Source: an uncultured Oscillospiraceae bacterium (lineage in GTDB: Bacteria; Bacillota; Clostridia; Oscillospirales; Oscillospiraceae). Taken from it: a DNA stretch of 7,989 bases. Positions 1 through 5,230 of this stretch are shown one piece after another; position 1 is the first letter of the stretch; each line of letters begins with the position of its first letter. A program made the position numbers and the translations under genes. The notes beneath the pieces are model-generated. The model was not told the DNA's origin. It searched no databases and worked only from the letters and a program-made list of their open reading frames with translations. The DNA is taken from the NCBI GenBank assembly GCA_905234005.1, contig CAJOFW010000086.1:1-7989 (forward strand), read 5' to 3'.

Positions 1-143
1 AGGCCGCGAAGGGACAGCGGTTTGTGTCGGTCGAGGAGGTATCCGCCGCCTGTCCGAAGGTCAGCTCCGCCCACATCGAGGCCCTCCGACGCCTCGGCGC
101 GTTCGGCTCGCTGCCCGAAATGAGCCAGATGACGCTGTTCTGA
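1..143 (+). CDS. polC: DNA polymerase III PolC-type alpha subunit, C-terminal end (partial)
   Basis: Only the last 46 codons are present, read in the frame that begins at base 3 and ends with TGA at 141-143; the gene starts outside the window. The peptide runs through RFVSVEEVSAACPKVSSAHIE, then EALRRLGAFGSLPE and ends MSQMTLF. This matches the conserved tail of Gram-positive PolC: an 'F.S.E' strand, a short helix-hairpin-helix-like segment in which 'VS...IE.L..LGA' is diagnostic, and a terminal 'LPE.(N/S)Q..LF' resembling a sliding-clamp binding peptide (QxxLF). PolC is the replicative polymerase of Firmicutes and carries an embedded 3'-5' exonuclease domain that lies outside this window. 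The tail QMTLF would bind the beta clamp by family analogy. The identification rests on a short tail, so the family call is good but nothing can be said about the catalytic domains. Confidence 0.85.
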   Translation, partial: AAKGQRFVSVEEVSAACPKVSSAHIEALRRLGAFGSLPEMSQMTLF

Positions 144-155
144 CGCCGATTTTCA

Positions 156-185
156 GGCCGCGTGTCGCGTCCGGTCGATTTTTTC
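156..185 (+). terminator. Possible polC terminator
   Basis: Thirteen bases after the polC stop, GGCCG (156-160) can pair with CGGTC (172-176, one G-U pair), or GGCCGCG with CGCGTCC around a TGT loop. A run of six T (179-184) follows. The stem is short and imperfect, so the call is moderate. The T-run is itself part of a second potential hairpin, CGATTT (176-181) with AAATCG (201-206). Confidence 0.4.
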
Positions 186-207
186 TCGCTCCGTCGAAAG
201 AAATCGC

Positions 208-236
208 TTTACTTTTGACGCACAGCGTGCTAGAAT
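208..236 (+). promoter_or_regulatory. Sigma-A-type promoter for the HdeD-like gene
   Basis: A -35 box TTTACT (208-213) is separated by 17 bp from a -10 box TAGAAT (231-236), which is preceded by the extended -10 dinucleotide TG (TGC at 228-230). Transcription would start near 243, giving a leader of about 80 nt. A better-looking -35 word, TTGACG at 215-220, is only 10 bp from the -10 and so is badly spaced. Confidence 0.6.
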
Positions 237-250
237 ATTCATAGTATTTT

Positions 251-284
251 GCGGCTCCGGGTTTTTACCCGCCGTCGGAGCCGC
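251..284 (+). promoter_or_regulatory. Leader hairpin upstream of the HdeD-like gene
   Basis: GCGGCTCCG (251-259) is perfectly complementary to CGGAGCCGC (276-284). An alternative inner stem, GGGT (259-262) with ACCC (267-270), closes a TTTT loop. The structure begins a few bases after the predicted transcription start and ends 41 bases before the ATG. No T-run follows, so it is not a terminator by itself; it may stabilise the mRNA or act as a regulatory leader. No known riboswitch class is recognised. Confidence 0.45.
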
Positions 285-325
285 GCAGGTTTCCAAAATC
301 TTATACATGAAAGGGCTAGATACGG

Positions 326-1270
326 ATGTCAAAGAAAAGCAAAATGGCCGCGCCCGGCCTCGATGCCGGAAGCGCAAAGCAGGAAAAGCGCGCTCAGAAA
401 GCCGCCAGAAAAGCCCACGTTTTCGGAAATCCCATCCGGAACCTGGTTCTCACCGCTCTTGTGAGCCTTCTGCTCGGTCTCGCGTTCATTCTCCAGCCGA
501 GTCTGGTTTACTCCTACTGCGGCTACGCCCTCGGCGGTGTGATCGGCCTGTTCGGTCTCCTCTACATCATCATCTACTTCTGCCGCCGCCCGGTCATCGG
601 TGAGTATCGCTACGAATTCATCATCGGCCTCGTAGCTCTCCTCATCGGCGCGTACATCGCCTTCGGCGGCTACATCAACGGCACCAGCTCCATCTTCACG
701 AGCATGGGCGTCTCCTTCTCGGTCGTGATCGGGCTGATCGGCCTTGTCGTCACGGTCGACGGTCTGCTGAAGCTCCAGTACACGCTGGACGTCGCCCGTA
801 TGCGCTACGCCAAGTGGTGGGTCGGCTTCATCTTCAGCATTCTCGGCATCGCTCTCGGCGTTGTCACGCTGCTCGGCTATGTCTATGACCTCGGCGCCGT
901 GCTTCCCATCGGCAGCGTCGCCGGTGTGAGCGCCTCCGCGCAGGCGTTTGTGAGCGGTATGCTGATCCTCGGCATCGCGTTCTGCCTGAACTGCCTGTTC
1001 GACATCATCATGATGTTCGTCGTCGGCGGCTGCAACCGCAGCGCTGCCCGTGAGGTCGCCCTGTTCGAGGCCTCGACCAGCGTCGCCGCCGCCCGTGAGG
1101 CGGAGATGAACCGCTACGCTCCCCCGGCGGAGCCTCCCTACGCCCCCGTCCCCGCCGGCGACTACACCCTCGTCCACGACGAGCCGGCCGCGGCTCCCGC
1201 GAGCTTCGATCCGATCCCCGAGGCTCCCGCGCCCGAGGCCCCCGCGTTTGAAATGCCCCCCGAGGAGTAA
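326..1270 (+). CDS. HdeD/DUF308-like six-helix membrane protein with Pro/Ala-rich tail
   Basis: The product is a 314-residue integral membrane protein of unknown biochemical role. A lysine/arginine-rich N-terminus (residues 1-36) precedes six hydrophobic segments at about 38-57, 64-85, 97-117, 125-148, 164-186 and 207-234. The helices are arranged as short glycine-rich repeats (GYALGGVIGLFGLLY, GLVALLIGAYIAFGG, GVSFSVVIGLIGLVV), the pattern of the DUF308/HdeD family, named after an acid-resistance membrane protein of E. coli. After the last helix comes a cytoplasmic-type tail (235-314): a charged helix, then a low-complexity Pro/Ala/Glu region (PPAEPPYAPVP, EAPAPEAPAFEMPPEE) that is extra relative to HdeD. 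The ATG at 326 follows GAAAGGG (309-315) at 10 bases; an ATG at 307 lies in another frame. The gene has its own promoter and terminator and so is probably monocistronic. A stress role is only inferred from the family name. Confidence 0.75.
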   Translation: MSKKSKMAAPGLDAGSAKQEKRAQKAARKAHVFGNPIRNLVLTALVSLLLGLAFILQPSLVYSYCGYALGGVIGLFGLLYIIIYFCRRPVIGEYRYEFIIGLVALLIGAYIAFGGYINGTSSIFTSMGVSFSVVIGLIGLVVTVDGLLKLQYTLDVARMRYAKWWVGFIFSILGIALGVVTLLGYVYDLGAVLPIGSVAGVSASAQAFVSGMLILGIAFCLNCLFDIIMMFVVGGCNRSAAREVALFEASTSVAAAREAEMNRYAPPAEPPYAPVPAGDYTLVHDEPAAAPASFDPIPEAPAPEAPAFEMPPEE

Positions 1271-1303
1271 TCCCCCGGAAAACCAACCGCAAAGCGGAAA
1301 ATC

Positions 1304-1334
1304 GCGCCGCCTGTCCTGGACAGGCGGCGCTTTT
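1304..1334. terminator. Bidirectional hairpin terminator between convergent genes
   Basis: GCGCCGCCTGT (1304-1314) pairs perfectly with ACAGGCGGCGC (1320-1330) around a CCTGG loop. TTTTA follows on the plus strand, and the stem is preceded by AAAATC, which reads GATTTT on the minus strand. It lies 33 bases after the HdeD-like stop. It is the only strong hairpin between that gene and the convergent LtrA-like gene, so it can serve both. Confidence 0.85.
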
Positions 1335-1349
1335 ATGCTCCGATACTTA

Positions 1350-1373
1350 TTTGTATTCGCTTTTGTATTCGCT
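1350..1373. repeat. Two tandem copies of a 12-bp word, TTTGTATTCGCT
   Basis: TTTGTATTCGCT occurs at 1350-1361 and again at 1362-1373 with no gap. A third exact copy lies 6.5 kb away at 7927-7938, also intergenic. The tandem pair sits between the shared terminator and the LtrA-like stop codon. Confidence 0.7.
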
Positions 1374-1434
1374 CCGGGAATCTGCTCTTTCGTGTTTCGT
1401 TCTGTCTTCGCTCTCTGTGTTATCCAAACCGCCG

Positions 1435-2559
1435 TCACTTCTCCGTCCCGGCGTGGCGGAGGGCGTAGAGCTGCATATAGATGAACACCACGGACACCAG
1501 AATGCTCACGGCGCCGTACCGGTACACCAGCGCCATCACGCCGCAGTAGACGGCGAAGCACACGGCGGCCTGCCCGTAGAACCGCCGCTCGGCGACGCGG
1601 CGCACCGCGTAGCGCTGCGTCATTAGCAGGCACACGAAATAGACGACGAACGACCCGACGAGCAGGATATTCTTCGGCACGGCCGCGACGTCCGGATCCC
1701 GCATGAGCGCAAGCCCCGCCGTGATGTTGTTCAGCGCGAGCACCATCACGATATGCAGCAGCATATACAGGGTGCCCGTCGTCTGCGTCTCGCTGTTTAA
1801 GAGGTGCTCGTAATAATACCCGTAGCCGAGGAACAGCCCGGCCACGATCAGAAACGCCATCAGCGAGTAATACAGCGTCCCGGCGCTGAACTCCCCGCTG
1901 AAATACCCGGCGATCGCGAGGATCATCTCCCCGAACGTGAACACGATGTACAGCATCACCCGTTCGGCGAGGTGCGGGAAATCCGCCGGCACCTGCGCGT
2001 CGATCCGGTGCGTCAGCGCCGTGGCGGCGAAGGCGATCACCAGCGCCACCGGCGTGAGCGCGGCCCCGGTCAGCAGATAGATCGGGATCGTCGCGGCCAC
2101 GACGACGGCGTCGACGAGCAGCACAATCATATGCGCCCGGGCGTGACGCCGCTCCGTCTCGGCCGCGTCGGGCCGGAGCCGCAGCAGCAGCGCGTACTGC
2201 GCCGCGAGATTCAGCAGGATCAGCGTCCACGCCGCCCCGTACCGGAAGAAATACGCCCCCCAGTCGGCGACGATGCCGTCCGCCATGTAGTACAGCAGGT
2301 ACATATTGACGAACAGCCCGATGTACATCCGCGTGCTGCCGTCGCCGTAGCGGTTGATGAACTGCGTGCTCTCGAACCAGATCTGCAGTATCACGACCGT
2401 CGACGCGAGATACGTCAGAAACCGGCTCGCCGTGATGAACCCGCTCTCGACATGGAGCAGATCCCCGTTCCGGCTCACAAGGTAGACGAATATCAGATCA
2501 TACACAAGCTCGAGATACTGCACCTTCTTCTCGCTCTTGTCATGCAGAAAATCCGGCAT
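1435..2559 (-). CDS. ltrA: LtrA-family (low temperature requirement A) membrane protein
   Basis: The product is a 374-residue polytopic membrane protein. The N-terminus carries the LtrA hallmark 'KKVQYLELVYDLIFVYLVSR' (about residues 11-30), and mid-protein there is the second hallmark, HLAER (196-200) leading to FTFGEMI (about 207-213). Around ten hydrophobic segments fill the rest, ending in a short basic/polar tail. The family was named from a Listeria mutant impaired at low temperature; its transport substrate or activity is not established. I place the start at ATG 2557-2559 because GGAGGG lies 7 bases upstream; a TTG two codons earlier in frame is only 1 base from that Shine-Dalgarno and cannot be used with it. 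The gene is monocistronic, with a sigma-A promoter inside a perfect inverted repeat and its 3' end facing a shared terminator. No transcription factor is encoded in the window, so the regulator would have to be elsewhere. Confidence 0.85.
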   Translation of the reverse strand: MPDFLHDKSEKKVQYLELVYDLIFVYLVSRNGDLLHVESGFITASRFLTYLASTVVILQIWFESTQFINRYGDGSTRMYIGLFVNMYLLYYMADGIVADWGAYFFRYGAAWTLILLNLAAQYALLLRLRPDAAETERRHARAHMIVLLVDAVVVAATIPIYLLTGAALTPVALVIAFAATALTHRIDAQVPADFPHLAERVMLYIVFTFGEMILAIAGYFSGEFSAGTLYYSLMAFLIVAGLFLGYGYYYEHLLNSETQTTGTLYMLLHIVMVLALNNITAGLALMRDPDVAAVPKNILLVGSFVVYFVCLLMTQRYAVRRVAERRFYGQAAVCFAVYCGVMALVYRYGAVSILVSVVFIYMQLYALRHAGTEK

Positions 2560-2566
2560 AACCAAT

Positions 2567-2572
2567 CCCTCC
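2567..2572 (-). promoter_or_regulatory. Ribosome binding site that fixes the ltrA start
   Basis: On the minus strand GGAGGG ends 7 bases before ATG (2559-2557). The upstream in-frame TTG (2565-2563) follows it by a single base, so the ATG is the start. Confidence 0.85.
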
Positions 2573-2580
2573 GGGTATCA

Positions 2581-2605
2581 TGTGGTATGACGCTATCATA
2601 CCACA
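2581..2605. promoter_or_regulatory. Perfect inverted repeat overlapping the ltrA -10: likely operator
   Basis: TGTGGTATGA (2581-2590) and TCATACCACA (2596-2605) are perfect reverse complements around a CGCTA spacer, for a total length of 25 bp. The minus-strand -10 hexamer TATGAT lies within the repeat, and the predicted transcription start falls near its centre or far arm. A protein bound here would block RNA polymerase. The size and symmetry suit a dimeric helix-turn-helix repressor (TetR, MarR or GntR size class), but the family cannot be assigned. As RNA, only the downstream half would be transcribed, so a DNA site is more likely than an RNA hairpin. Confidence 0.65.
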
Positions 2606-2623
2606 CCGGACGTCAAGCGTCAA
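2595..2623 (-). promoter_or_regulatory. Sigma-A promoter of ltrA
   Basis: Reading the minus strand, TTGACG (2623-2618) is followed by a 17-bp spacer and TATGAT (2600-2595). A second TTGACG (2616-2611) lies 7 bp closer but is wrongly spaced. The leader would be about 30 nt long. The -35 begins inside the T tract of the upstream operon's terminator. Confidence 0.8.
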
Positions 2624-2655
2624 AGGGAGCCGGCGCGTTCTACGCGCCGGCTCCC
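2622..2655 (-). terminator. Terminator of the VTC/DUF4956/MBL operon
   Basis: Minus-strand GGGAGCCGGCGCGT (2655-2642) pairs over 14 bp with its exact complement (2638-2625) around a 3-nt loop, followed by TTT. The stem lies 22 bases after the MBL stop. The T tract is short, but the stem is very GC-rich. Confidence 0.75.
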
Positions 2656-2677
2656 CGTTATATGATAATGTCCCGCG

Positions 2678-3532
2678 TCACGCGTCCGCGTCCTGCAATT
2701 CGTCCGCGTACGTCACCGTCACGCCGCTGCCCGTGCTTGTCAGCGCCACCGCCCCTGTACGGGTATAGAACACGGCGATCCCGGCGTTTTCCAGCGTCTC
2801 GACCGTGGCCTCGTCCTCCGGCTCGTCGTCGGACGAGGTGATGACCGCGGTTTCCGGCTGCACCGACGCGATCAGCGTCTCCATCAGCGTCTCCTCCCGG
2901 CCGTGGTGCGGGACTTTTATGAAGTCGTATGTATCGCTGTTCGTATCGAGGAACTCCTCGAGCCGCTCGGTCATCGCGTCGCCCAGGAAGAGCAGCCTGT
3001 CGCCGCCGTTCACGACCGAGACGATCAGCGACGAATTGTTGCTCTCGTCCTCGTCGTAGCTGCCGCTGCGCGGCGGGTCGACCGTGTACGTCACGCCGTC
3101 GAGCGTAAACGTCATGGCGCTCGTCACGGTGACGGCCTCCAGTCCGGCGTTTTCGAGCGCCGCGGCGTACTTTTCATACTCGCTGGAGTCCTTCGGGCAG
3201 TTGCTCTGCAGCACCGTGCCGATCGTCACGCTGTTTATGACCTTCGCGGCCCCGCCGACGTGATCCTGATCGAAATGCGTGATGATGAGGTAATCTATGT
3301 AATCTATGCCGCGCTCTTCAAGCCAGCTCACGATCTCCTTGCCGAAGCCCTTCTCGCCGCAGTCGATGACGACGGTGCTGTTTTCGGTCGTAATGGCGAT
3401 CGCGTCGGCGGCCCCGGCGGCGAAGAAATATACGCCAAGCTCCGTGCCCGCCGCCGCGTCATCCGTGACGGCGGCGCCGCAGGCGGTCAGGAGAAGGCAG
3501 AGCGCGAGGCACAGGATTGGAATTCGTCTCAT
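2678..3532 (-). CDS. ComEC-like metallo-beta-lactamase-fold lipoprotein
   Basis: The product is a 284-residue exported hydrolase. A lipoprotein signal peptide (residues 1-18, lipobox LTAC with the lipidated Cys at 18) anchors it to the outer face of the membrane. The rest is one MBL-fold domain of the stand-alone ComEC/Rec2 C-terminal type: DAIAI then VVIDCG (43-59), metal site THFDQDHVGG (85-94, where the usual second His of HxHxDH is Asp, as in ComEC), NNSSLIVSV (165-173), LFLGDAMTERLEEFL (181-195) and KVPHHGRE (206-213). All expected metal ligands appear present. Related ComEC domains are linked to DNA degradation during uptake, but there is no ComEC channel here, so the substrate is unknown; a nuclease or phosphoester/polyphosphate hydrolase is possible. 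GGGAGG lies 4 bases before the ATG. The ATG overlaps the DUF4956 stop (ATGA), so translation is probably coupled. It is the last gene of the operon. Confidence 0.85.
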   Translation of the reverse strand: MRRIPILCLALCLLLTACGAAVTDDAAAGTELGVYFFAAGAADAIAITTENSTVVIDCGEKGFGKEIVSWLEERGIDYIDYLIITHFDQDHVGGAAKVINSVTIGTVLQSNCPKDSSEYEKYAAALENAGLEAVTVTSAMTFTLDGVTYTVDPPRSGSYDEDESNNSSLIVSVVNGGDRLLFLGDAMTERLEEFLDTNSDTYDFIKVPHHGREETLMETLIASVQPETAVITSSDDEPEDEATVETLENAGIAVFYTRTGAVALTSTGSGVTVTYADELQDADA

Positions 3533-4194
3533 AGCGCCTCCCTGGTCACCGCCTTTCCGAACACGATGTTCAGGTTGCCGTTGCGGCAGCGCAGCTCGTC
3601 CAGGAACGGACGGGTCGTGTGCTCGTCCTTGAGGACGATCTTATAATCCAGCTCATAGAGCGTGCCCATATTCGTGGTCTTGACGCGTTCCAGCTCGACG
3701 AAGGACGCGTACTGCTCGAACACGTCGTCGAACAGGCCGTCGTAATCGAGGCTCTCGGCGATCGTGATCTTCAGCTCGCGCTCGTTGGCGCGGCCGGAGC
3801 CGAAGCCGACGGCCTGCAGCAGCAGCACGAACGCCGCGGCGATGACGAAAAACAGCACGGCGAGCACGACGTAGCCCATGCCGGTGGCGAGGCCCATGGC
3901 CATCGCGAGGAAGATCATGCAGATCTCCCGGGCGCTGCCCGACGCGGAGCGGAAGCGGACGAGTCCGAACGCCCCGGCCACGGCGACGCCGGTGCCGATG
4001 TTGCCGTTCACGAGCATGATGACGACCTGAACGGCCACGGGCAGGAGGGCGAGGCAGAGCACAAAGCTCTGCGAGCTGCGGTTTTTGAACATACACACCG
4101 CCCCGACGCCGACGCCCAGCGCGAGCGAGACGGCCGTGCAGATGAAAAACGAGGCGAGTGTGATCTCGGTTCCGGTGATGATCGAGTTAAGCAT
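3529..4194 (-). CDS. DUF4956 membrane protein (partner of VTC polymerase)
   Basis: The product is a 221-residue membrane protein. Hydrophobic segments lie at about 12-36, 44-63, 66-78, 90-106 and 108-130. Between them is the DUF4956 signature NGNIGTGVAVAGAFGLVRFRS (63-83), continuing into a small-residue helix (FLAMAMGLATGMGY). A soluble C-terminal domain (about 136-221) has alternating strands and helices (LKITIAESLDYDGLFDDVFE, LYELDYKIVLKD, LRCRNGNLNIVFGK) and probably faces the cytoplasm. The family has no proven function, but its genes are repeatedly found beside VTC-domain genes, so it is a candidate membrane anchor or polymer-translocating channel for that enzyme. The ATG (4194-4192) overlaps the end of the VTC gene by 8 bp and has GGAGGT 8 bases upstream, inside the VTC reading frame. 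The 3' end overlaps the MBL start by 4 bp. Confidence 0.85.
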   Translation of the reverse strand: MLNSIITGTEITLASFFICTAVSLALGVGVGAVCMFKNRSSQSFVLCLALLPVAVQVVIMLVNGNIGTGVAVAGAFGLVRFRSASGSAREICMIFLAMAMGLATGMGYVVLAVLFFVIAAAFVLLLQAVGFGSGRANERELKITIAESLDYDGLFDDVFEQYASFVELERVKTTNMGTLYELDYKIVLKDEHTTRPFLDELRCRNGNLNIVFGKAVTREAL

Positions 4195-4924
4195 AGCGGC
4201 GTACCTCCGATGTATATTCGCCGTACTGCGGAGCCGCGCCCATAAGCTGCTTATAGAACGTGCCGTACTTCGAGAACGACGTGGAATAGATATTCTGACT
4301 GCTCAGGAGCCGTGCCAGCCACATCGGCGCGCTGCCGGGGATCTTCAGCTCCATGAGGATGCGGTTCTGCGGGATGATCAGGCTGCCGTGGTCGCCGGCA
4401 CGCAGGTCGACGTCGTAATCGCGGCCGCGCAGGTTCGTGTCGAACGTGACGCGCAGGTCGGGGTTGTCGATGCCGGCGTACGCCTCGCGGTCGTAGCCGA
4501 TGAACGCCTTCGGCGAGGGGTTATAGCTCCGCATGAACCAGTCGATCTCGCGGCGAATCTGGCTGTCGGCGCAGGCGCCGCCCTCGTTCAGCCAGCCGGC
4601 GGCCTCCGCCGCGCCGAGGGTGATGCGGCGCTTGTACACGACGCCGTCGTACTTCTTCTTCAGCTCGACGAACACCCTGCCGTCGTCGCCGACCACGCCG
4701 TAGCTGCGCACGCGGAGCTTCTCCTTGTACATCGGCTTCTCGAGCGAGGTGCGGATGAGCTGAAAGTCGTCGGTATCGTAATATACGTTGCAGATCGTGT
4801 AGTTGCTGTACGCGTCGGGCTTCACATGGGCCTTCATCCCGGCCTTCATGGCGCAGTATTGGGCGTAGGTCAAAAGGTATTTCTTCTCCACACGCCTGAA
4901 GCAGCTCTGTACCTCGGTTGCCAT
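4187..4924 (-). CDS. VTC-domain protein, predicted polyphosphate polymerase
   Basis: The product is a 245-residue soluble protein made almost entirely of one VTC domain, a member of the triphosphate tunnel metalloenzyme fold. In yeast Vtc4 this domain polymerises ATP gamma-phosphate into polyphosphate. Tunnel strands seen in order: FRRVEKKY (9-16), NVYYDT (46-51), KLRVRSYG (69-76), FVELKKKYDGVVYKRR (85-100), YDREAY (144-149), LRVTFDTNLR (157-166), RILMELKIP (188-196) and SFSKYGTFY (216-224). The paired Arg/Lys residues and the Glu of MELK are those expected to bind polyphosphate and metal. There are no SPX or membrane domains, so membrane association would come from the DUF4956 partner. AAGGAGG lies 8 bases before the ATG, a near-perfect site. 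It is the first gene of a three-gene operon with overlapping junctions. The fold is confident; polymerase rather than phosphatase or cyclase activity is inferred from family and neighbourhood. Confidence 0.88.
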   Translation of the reverse strand: MATEVQSCFRRVEKKYLLTYAQYCAMKAGMKAHVKPDAYSNYTICNVYYDTDDFQLIRTSLEKPMYKEKLRVRSYGVVGDDGRVFVELKKKYDGVVYKRRITLGAAEAAGWLNEGGACADSQIRREIDWFMRSYNPSPKAFIGYDREAYAGIDNPDLRVTFDTNLRGRDYDVDLRAGDHGSLIIPQNRILMELKIPGSAPMWLARLLSSQNIYSTSFSKYGTFYKQLMGAAPQYGEYTSEVRRYA

Positions 4925-5040
4925 ATCGAAAACCTCCTTGCGGTATTATGTGCTCTGGTTATTCATTCGGTCGGCCGGCGGCGTTTTTCGGGGTCGCCGG
5001 GAAACTTTCTTAACAAATCGTTATCTACCTTACAGTTAAG

Positions 5041-5077
5041 ATTTTACCGCCCCAACCTAAAGGCAACTTAAAGTGAA
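5041..5077 (-). promoter_or_regulatory. Candidate activator-dependent promoter of the VTC operon
   Basis: On the minus strand a good -10 box TAAAAT (5046-5041) has no matching -35: the hexamer 17 bp upstream is AAGTTG. Three half-sites starting TTCAC (5077-5073), TTGCC (5066-5062) and TTGGG (5055-5051) recur at exactly 11-bp intervals and lead up to the -10. The CTTTA in the first two units is also repeated in phase. This is the layout of PhoB/PhoP-type activated promoters, in which phased direct repeats replace the -35. The individual matches are weak, and the transcription start (near 5034) is only predicted. Confidence 0.35.
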
Positions 5078-5169
5078 GGCAGTTTTCAAAGTTTTTCCGG
5101 GCGGCGGAGGATTTCCGAGCCCTCTCCCGGACAGGGGAAGGATTGTGTGAAGCTTCCATCAAACACCTC

Positions 5170-5197
5170 TGGACAAACGCCGGGAATGTGATACAAT
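5170..5197 (+). promoter_or_regulatory. Promoter of the coiled-coil gene
   Basis: TGGACA (5170-5175), a 16-bp spacer and TACAAT (5192-5197), preceded by an extended -10 TG (TGA at 5189-5191). The ATG is 33 bases downstream, with GGGAGGA 7 bases before it. Confidence 0.75.
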
Positions 5198-5230
5198 GAT
5201 ATCAAAGGAAGCTTATCGGGAGGAATTGCC

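Larger units (their letters stand above)
4925..5230. other. Divergent intergenic region (about 306 bp)
   Basis: No gene is seen here. It holds the leader of the VTC operon with a weak hairpin (CCGGCG 4975-4980 with CGCCGG 4995-5000), an AT-richer block at 5005-5095 with candidate control sites, and the promoter of the rightward coiled-coil gene at 5170-5197. AAGCTTCC (5150-5157) and GGAAGCTT (5207-5214) are an 8-bp inverted pair flanking that promoter; this may be chance. Confidence 0.6.

Noticed and set aside
307..603. ATG at 307 as an alternative start near the HdeD-like gene
   Set aside because: It lies in a different frame giving an Arg/His/Pro-rich peptide; the frame from 326 encodes clean membrane helices.
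329..2230. 633-codon open frame on the minus strand
   Set aside because: It is a GC-rich shadow: it runs antisense to the HdeD-like gene and out of frame through ltrA, its translation is Arg/Asp/Gly low complexity, and the overlapping genes have clear family motifs.
2563..2565. TTG as the ltrA start codon
   Set aside because: It is 1 base from the Shine-Dalgarno; the ATG two codons later has proper 7-base spacing.
1804..2841. 345-codon plus-strand open frame opposite ltrA and the MBL gene
   Set aside because: His/Arg/Pro-rich composition with no motif, it crosses the ltrA promoter and an operon terminator, and it has no ribosome binding site; an antisense shadow.
4085..5071. 328-codon plus-strand open frame opposite the VTC gene
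   Set aside because: Antisense shadow; it runs into the intergenic control region, and the VTC domain on the other strand is clear.
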